This document shows, in pieces, positions 5,639 to 8,245 of a stretch of 8,245 bases of DNA; position 1 is the stretch's first letter, and every line of letters starts with the position of its first letter. The stretch comes from Actinomycetota bacterium (GTDB lineage Bacteria; Actinomycetota; Acidimicrobiia; Acidimicrobiales; Ilumatobacteraceae): contig SXYT01000130.1 in the NCBI GenBank assembly GCA_005788205.1, positions 1 through 8,245 on the forward strand, read 5' to 3'. The translations under genes and the position numbers were made by a program. The notes beneath the pieces are model-generated. The model was not told the origin of the DNA and did no database searches. It saw nothing but the letters and a program-made list of their open reading frames with translations.

Positions 5639-7075
5639 TCAGGACCGGCGGACGGCGTGAAAGATCGTGCGGGTACCGCTCGACAGCAGCATCTTCGACC
5701 TCACGTCGAAACGGTCCCTGAGCAGGCGCTCGAATTCCTCGAGAGTGAAGTCATCGTGGATGCCGGCACGCTTGTTCACCAGCAGTTTGCGCACCATCGG
5801 GTCATCCGCATGCGGCATCTCGATCACGATCTCCGGCGCGAAATCGGCAAGCATGTCGAGCTGCGCAGCGACCGGGATGTTGAAAGTGATGGCCACGTGG
5901 TGGATGACCGCCAGGTACAGCACGACATCAGGTGCGCCCCGGTCGAACACGCCGGGACGCTCACGACCCCGCCAGCCGATGCCACCCCCCGAATCCGACA
6001 TGTCGACATACAGCGGGAGGATCTTCTCGTTTCCCTCGCCCTTCAGTGCGCCATAGAGCCGGTCGACCACCAGTGGGTCCGCGTCCATCGCCACAACATG
6101 GTTGCTGTGGGCGGCGGCGATGCGGCTGAACTTGCCGTCGTTACACCCGATGTCCGCCACGAGACGCCGCGGCTTTGACGCCACCGCGTCACGCACGAAA
6201 CGCTCCTTCTCGTCCAGGCTGTCCTCGATGTAGTGGCCGCGCTCGGTGTACTCCGACCACGTGGACTTCGTGTCTCCCAGCTCAAGTGATGACACCAGCT
6301 TCTCCAGCTTGCGCAGGGTCGCGTCGAGGACCGCGGCACTCATGCCGGCCTTTGCGGCCTCCTTCTTGACCTCCACTTCGGTGTCGGCAAAACGGTTCTG
6401 CGCCGCGGCATGCAGGACCACGTGCGTGAGGCGCCCCTTGCGCGGGTGGCGGATGCTCGCGGGCAGGAGCTTGCGCATGGTGCCGGGCGAGATTCCGTTC
6501 ACCGCTCCGCGAAGGAAGGGCTGGAAGCCCACTCCGAGGTAGGACTGCAGCATCAGCGGGTAGAGAAACATCTCGCAGAACTGGCGGTAGCCGTACCACG
6601 GGTCCGATTTCCTGCGGACCTCGAACGAACCTGCATCGATGAACTGGGCACGCGAACCGATGAACTGCACGTTGTAGGGAGTGGCGTCCTTCAGACCGAC
6701 ACCGTCGGCGAGCGTCCGGCGTGTGAGCCGCAGCTGCAGCAGTGCGGCGTCCTTCAGCATGGTGAAGGTCCACTCGTAGGGGTACGAGATGAAAGGCACC
6801 CGTGGGTGGGTCATTGCGGCGACCCACGGCCCGGACAGACCGACCGCGGCGGGATCCACCATGGTGGACTCGATCAGTTCGCCGGAGGACAGGGCACCCG
6901 CAATCGACTTTCTCGACCACACGGCATCGAGATCGGCCTTGCCGGTCGCGGTGAATGCCCGCACCACACGGTCCTCGCCGACGAAGACCCTGCTCAGGGG
7001 GTCACGGAATGACCCGGGGTCTTGCTGGACGGGGGGCATTTGGTCAGTCGTGGGCGGAGCCGGACTCGGGTTCAT
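5639..7075 (-). CDS. SAM-dependent methyltransferase with kinase-like N-terminal domain (NoeA-like)
   Basis: 478 residues in two parts. The C-terminal part (about 290-478) is a class I methyltransferase: motif I VADIGCNDGKFS (306-317), the strand-2 acidic residue Asp331 in VVAMDAD, and VLYLAVIHHVAI (385-396) at the motif IV/post region. The N-terminal part (about 25-230) holds LKDATPYNVQF (128-138) followed by FIDAGSFE (145-152), preceded by a helix (LLQLRLTRRTL). This copies the catalytic loop HxDxxxxN and metal-binding Asp of aminoglycoside-kinase-like folds, with Asp130, Asn135 and Asp147 in place. The architecture resembles proteins annotated as NoeA-type nodulation methyltransferases, whose substrate is unclear. 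The gene overlaps the 59-residue membrane-protein gene by 32 nt if ATG 7075 is used. An alternative ATG at 7039 (residue 13) lies only 4 nt after that gene's stop, and neither start has a Shine-Dalgarno site. Either way translation is probably coupled. The protein has no signal peptide or membrane helix, so it should be cytoplasmic. Confidence 0.88.
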   Translation of the reverse strand: MNPSPAPPTTDQMPPVQQDPGSFRDPLSRVFVGEDRVVRAFTATGKADLDAVWSRKSIAGALSSGELIESTMVDPAAVGLSGPWVAAMTHPRVPFISYPYEWTFTMLKDAALLQLRLTRRTLADGVGLKDATPYNVQFIGSRAQFIDAGSFEVRRKSDPWYGYRQFCEMFLYPLMLQSYLGVGFQPFLRGAVNGISPGTMRKLLPASIRHPRKGRLTHVVLHAAAQNRFADTEVEVKKEAAKAGMSAAVLDATLRKLEKLVSSLELGDTKSTWSEYTERGHYIEDSLDEKERFVRDAVASKPRRLVADIGCNDGKFSRIAAAHSNHVVAMDADPLVVDRLYGALKGEGNEKILPLYVDMSDSGGGIGWRGRERPGVFDRGAPDVVLYLAVIHHVAITFNIPVAAQLDMLADFAPEIVIEMPHADDPMVRKLLVNKRAGIHDDFTLEEFERLLRDRFDVRSKMLLSSGTRTIFHAVRRS

Positions 7076-7223
7076 CGGAATCGTGGTCGGGCTGCGGTTT
7101 GCCCGTGACCCTGGACCTCAGGCGGGCCATGCCCATCTTGAAGGCCACACCGATGCCGGCGACGCCGCCCGCAATTGCGGTCACGATCATGGAGCCGGTG
7201 CCGGCATCAAGGTACGAAATCAT
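7044..7223 (-). CDS. small membrane protein with N-terminal YLDAGTGS motif
   Basis: 59-residue protein read from ATG 7223 to TGA 7044. It starts MISYLDAGTGSMIV, continues through one hydrophobic Gly/Ala-rich helix (about 11-31, SMIVTAIAGGVAGIGVAFKMG), then basic residues (RLRSRVTGK, 35-42) and an acidic Asp/Glu/Ser tail. From memory, many bacteria encode small one-helix proteins that begin with (S)YLDPGTGS, of unknown function; here the Pro is Ala. The basic segment after the helix suggests the C-terminus is cytoplasmic. It is the first gene of a two-gene unit with the methyltransferase: the reading frames overlap, or are 4 nt apart with the later start. A TAGGGT box lies 7 nt before the ATG, so the transcript may be leaderless; AGGG in the same box is a possible weak ribosome site. 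Its reality is supported by the motif, the helix and the fit into otherwise empty space. Confidence 0.82.
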   Translation of the reverse strand: MISYLDAGTGSMIVTAIAGGVAGIGVAFKMGMARLRSRVTGKPQPDHDSDEPESGSAHD

Positions 7224-7230
7224 GTTTTCA

Positions 7231-7236
7231 ACCCTA
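7231..7236 (-). promoter_or_regulatory. -10 box of the small membrane protein/methyltransferase operon
   Basis: TAGGGT on the minus strand, ending 7 nt before ATG 7223. It is identical to the hexamer before the acyl-CoA synthetase start at 2497. No clear -35 at 16-18 bp. A GC-rich dyad (CCCCG/CGGGG, about 7243-7260) lies just upstream. Confidence 0.45.
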
Positions 7237-7310
7237 CCTCAGCACCCCCGTCAGGGCGGGGAAAGCGCGTGCGGTGGGCTATTCAGGAGGACCGGACACA
7301 GGCCCGTCAC

Positions 7311-7316
7311 TAGCCT
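7311..7316 (+). promoter_or_regulatory. -10 box of a leaderless-type promoter for the PLP enzyme gene
   Basis: TAGCCT ends exactly 6 nt before the GTG at 7323, so the transcript probably starts at the GTG itself. No Shine-Dalgarno sequence lies close to the GTG. At 17 bp upstream is AGGACC, which shares only GAC with TTGACA. Confidence 0.55.
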
Positions 7317-7322
7317 TGTCCC

Positions 7323-8245
7323 GTGACCGAGAAGCCCGAGACCATCGCCATCACCGCAGGCCGCGGCGACTCCCGCGGTCTCGGCACACCGGTCGACCCG
7401 TCGACCGTGTGGCAGCAGGAGGGCCTGGACGAGATGCGCCGCCGAGCCACCGGGGTGCGCCACGGTGGGGTCTACGGGCGCTACTCGAACCCGACCGTGG
7501 CAGCCTTCGAGGACGCAGTGGCACAGCTTGAGGGCGCAGAGTCGGCCCTTGCGTTCGGTTCGGGGATGGGCGCCGTGGCAAGCCTGGTCCTTGCGTTTTG
7601 CGGCCAGGGCAGCCACATCGTGGCCCAGAACAACCTCTACGGGGCGACCATGTCCTTTCTGCAGGGCCCGTGCGGCAGGTTCGGCATCGAGACCACGTTC
7701 GTCGATGCCTCCGTGCCGGGTTCGTTCGGAGCCGCGGTCAGGCCGGGTCGCACGATGCTCGTCATCGCGGAAACGCCGTCCAACCCGCGCCTCGCGGTGA
7801 CCGATCTCGCGGAACTGGGCCGGATCTCCGGTCCGTTCACGGTGGTCGACTCCACCATGGCGACCCCACTCGGTCAGCGCCCGCTCGACTTCGGCATCGA
7901 CTTCGTCCTCCATTCGGCCACCAAGGGGATCGGCGGCCACAACGACGCATTGATCGGTGTCATCGCCGGGGAACGGGACCTCGTCGACTCCGTGTGGGCG
8001 TACTCAGTGATGCACGGCTCGGTCGCCTCCCCGCACGACGCACAGAACGCGCTGCGCGGGATCCGCACGCTCGCCGTGCGCACCGAGCGCCAGCACTCCA
8101 CCGCACTGCGCATCGCGCGCGCACTCGCCGCGCATCCCCGCGTCACGGACGTGTACCACCCGTTCCTGGAGTCCCACCCGCAGCACGATCTTGCGCGTGC
8201 ACAGATGAGGATGGGCGGGACCTTGGTGGCCGTGGAGATCGCCGG
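7323..8245 (+). CDS. Cys/Met-metabolism PLP-dependent enzyme (cystathionine gamma-synthase/lyase family), 3' partial
   Basis: First 307 codons of a fold-type I PLP enzyme of the trans-sulfuration family; the frame is open at the right edge (intact length about 380-400). Members catalyse gamma-replacement or elimination on homoserine esters, cystathionine, homocysteine or methionine. From the GTG at 7323: YGRYSNPT (51-58, PLP-phosphate contact from the neighbouring subunit), GSGMGAV (79-85), the ring-stacking Tyr106 in NLYGAT, ETPSNP (150-155), cofactor Asp176 in VVDSTMATP, and Schiff-base Lys201 in HSATKGIGGH. All catalytic residues are kept. After the Lys there is Gly-Ile-Gly instead of the more usual Tyr-Leu/Ile-x, and the N-terminus is short. 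The exact reaction (synthase, lyase or methionine gamma-lyase) cannot be assigned. GTG is chosen because the preceding TAGCCT box has the leaderless spacing and the family's N-terminal sequence begins shortly after. It is divergent from the small membrane protein across 99 bp. Confidence 0.92.
   Translation, partial: MTEKPETIAITAGRGDSRGLGTPVDPSTVWQQEGLDEMRRRATGVRHGGVYGRYSNPTVAAFEDAVAQLEGAESALAFGSGMGAVASLVLAFCGQGSHIVAQNNLYGATMSFLQGPCGRFGIETTFVDASVPGSFGAAVRPGRTMLVIAETPSNPRLAVTDLAELGRISGPFTVVDSTMATPLGQRPLDFGIDFVLHSATKGIGGHNDALIGVIAGERDLVDSVWAYSVMHGSVASPHDAQNALRGIRTLAVRTERQHSTALRIARALAAHPRVTDVYHPFLESHPQHDLARAQMRMGGTLVAVEIA

Noticed and set aside
7285..7290. Perfect AGGAGG Shine-Dalgarno sequence on the plus strand
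   Set aside because: No start codon lies 5-12 nt downstream; it is 32 nt before the GTG at 7323, too far to serve it.
7251..7940. A 229-codon minus-strand frame at the right end
   Set aside because: Antisense to the PLP enzyme, which shows the Lys, Asp and phosphate-binding motifs; the frame also runs into the divergent promoter region.

Overview
The window looks like a stretch of chromosome from a GC-rich actinobacterium. The reasons are codons that nearly always end in G or C, several GTG starts, apparent leaderless promoters, and paralogous FadD-type acyl-CoA ligases. A family such as Acidimicrobiia is possible but cannot be fixed from the sequence alone. There is no sign of a phage, insertion sequence, CRISPR array or recently transferred island.

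Layout, left to right. (1) 1-924, plus strand: the C-terminal part of an acyl-CoA synthetase cut by the window edge. (2) 971-2497, minus strand: a complete second acyl-CoA synthetase, tail to tail with the first, with a leaderless-type promoter and a candidate operator. (3) 2553-2580: a strong minus-strand terminator with a UUCG tetraloop, ending the next gene. (4) 2605-4368, minus: an orphan family-5 ABC-transporter solute-binding protein with a clean signal peptide but no lipobox, preceded by a good -35/-10 promoter and two dyad-symmetric sites. (5) 4659-5459, minus: a four-helix membrane protein of unknown function. (6) 5501-5575, minus: tRNA-Cys(GCA) with an encoded CCA end and a 9-bp hairpin directly against its 5' end. 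(7) 5639-7075, minus: a two-part protein with a kinase-like N-terminal half and a SAM-dependent methyltransferase C-terminal half. (8) 7044-7223, minus: a 59-residue membrane protein with a YLDAGTGS start, overlapping the methyltransferase gene. (9) 7323-8245, plus: a Cys/Met-metabolism PLP enzyme, cut by the right edge and divergent from (8).

The two ligases would activate carboxylic acids to CoA thioesters (fatty acid or similar catabolism), and the solute-binding protein would capture a peptide or other small solute outside the cell. The small YLDAGTGS protein and the kinase-like/methyltransferase protein form the one tight two-gene unit here, and it is the best candidate for an uncharacterised system. 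The PLP enzyme belongs to sulfur amino acid metabolism. At least three genes have a TAnnnT box 6-7 nt before the start codon, so leaderless transcription seems common in this genome.
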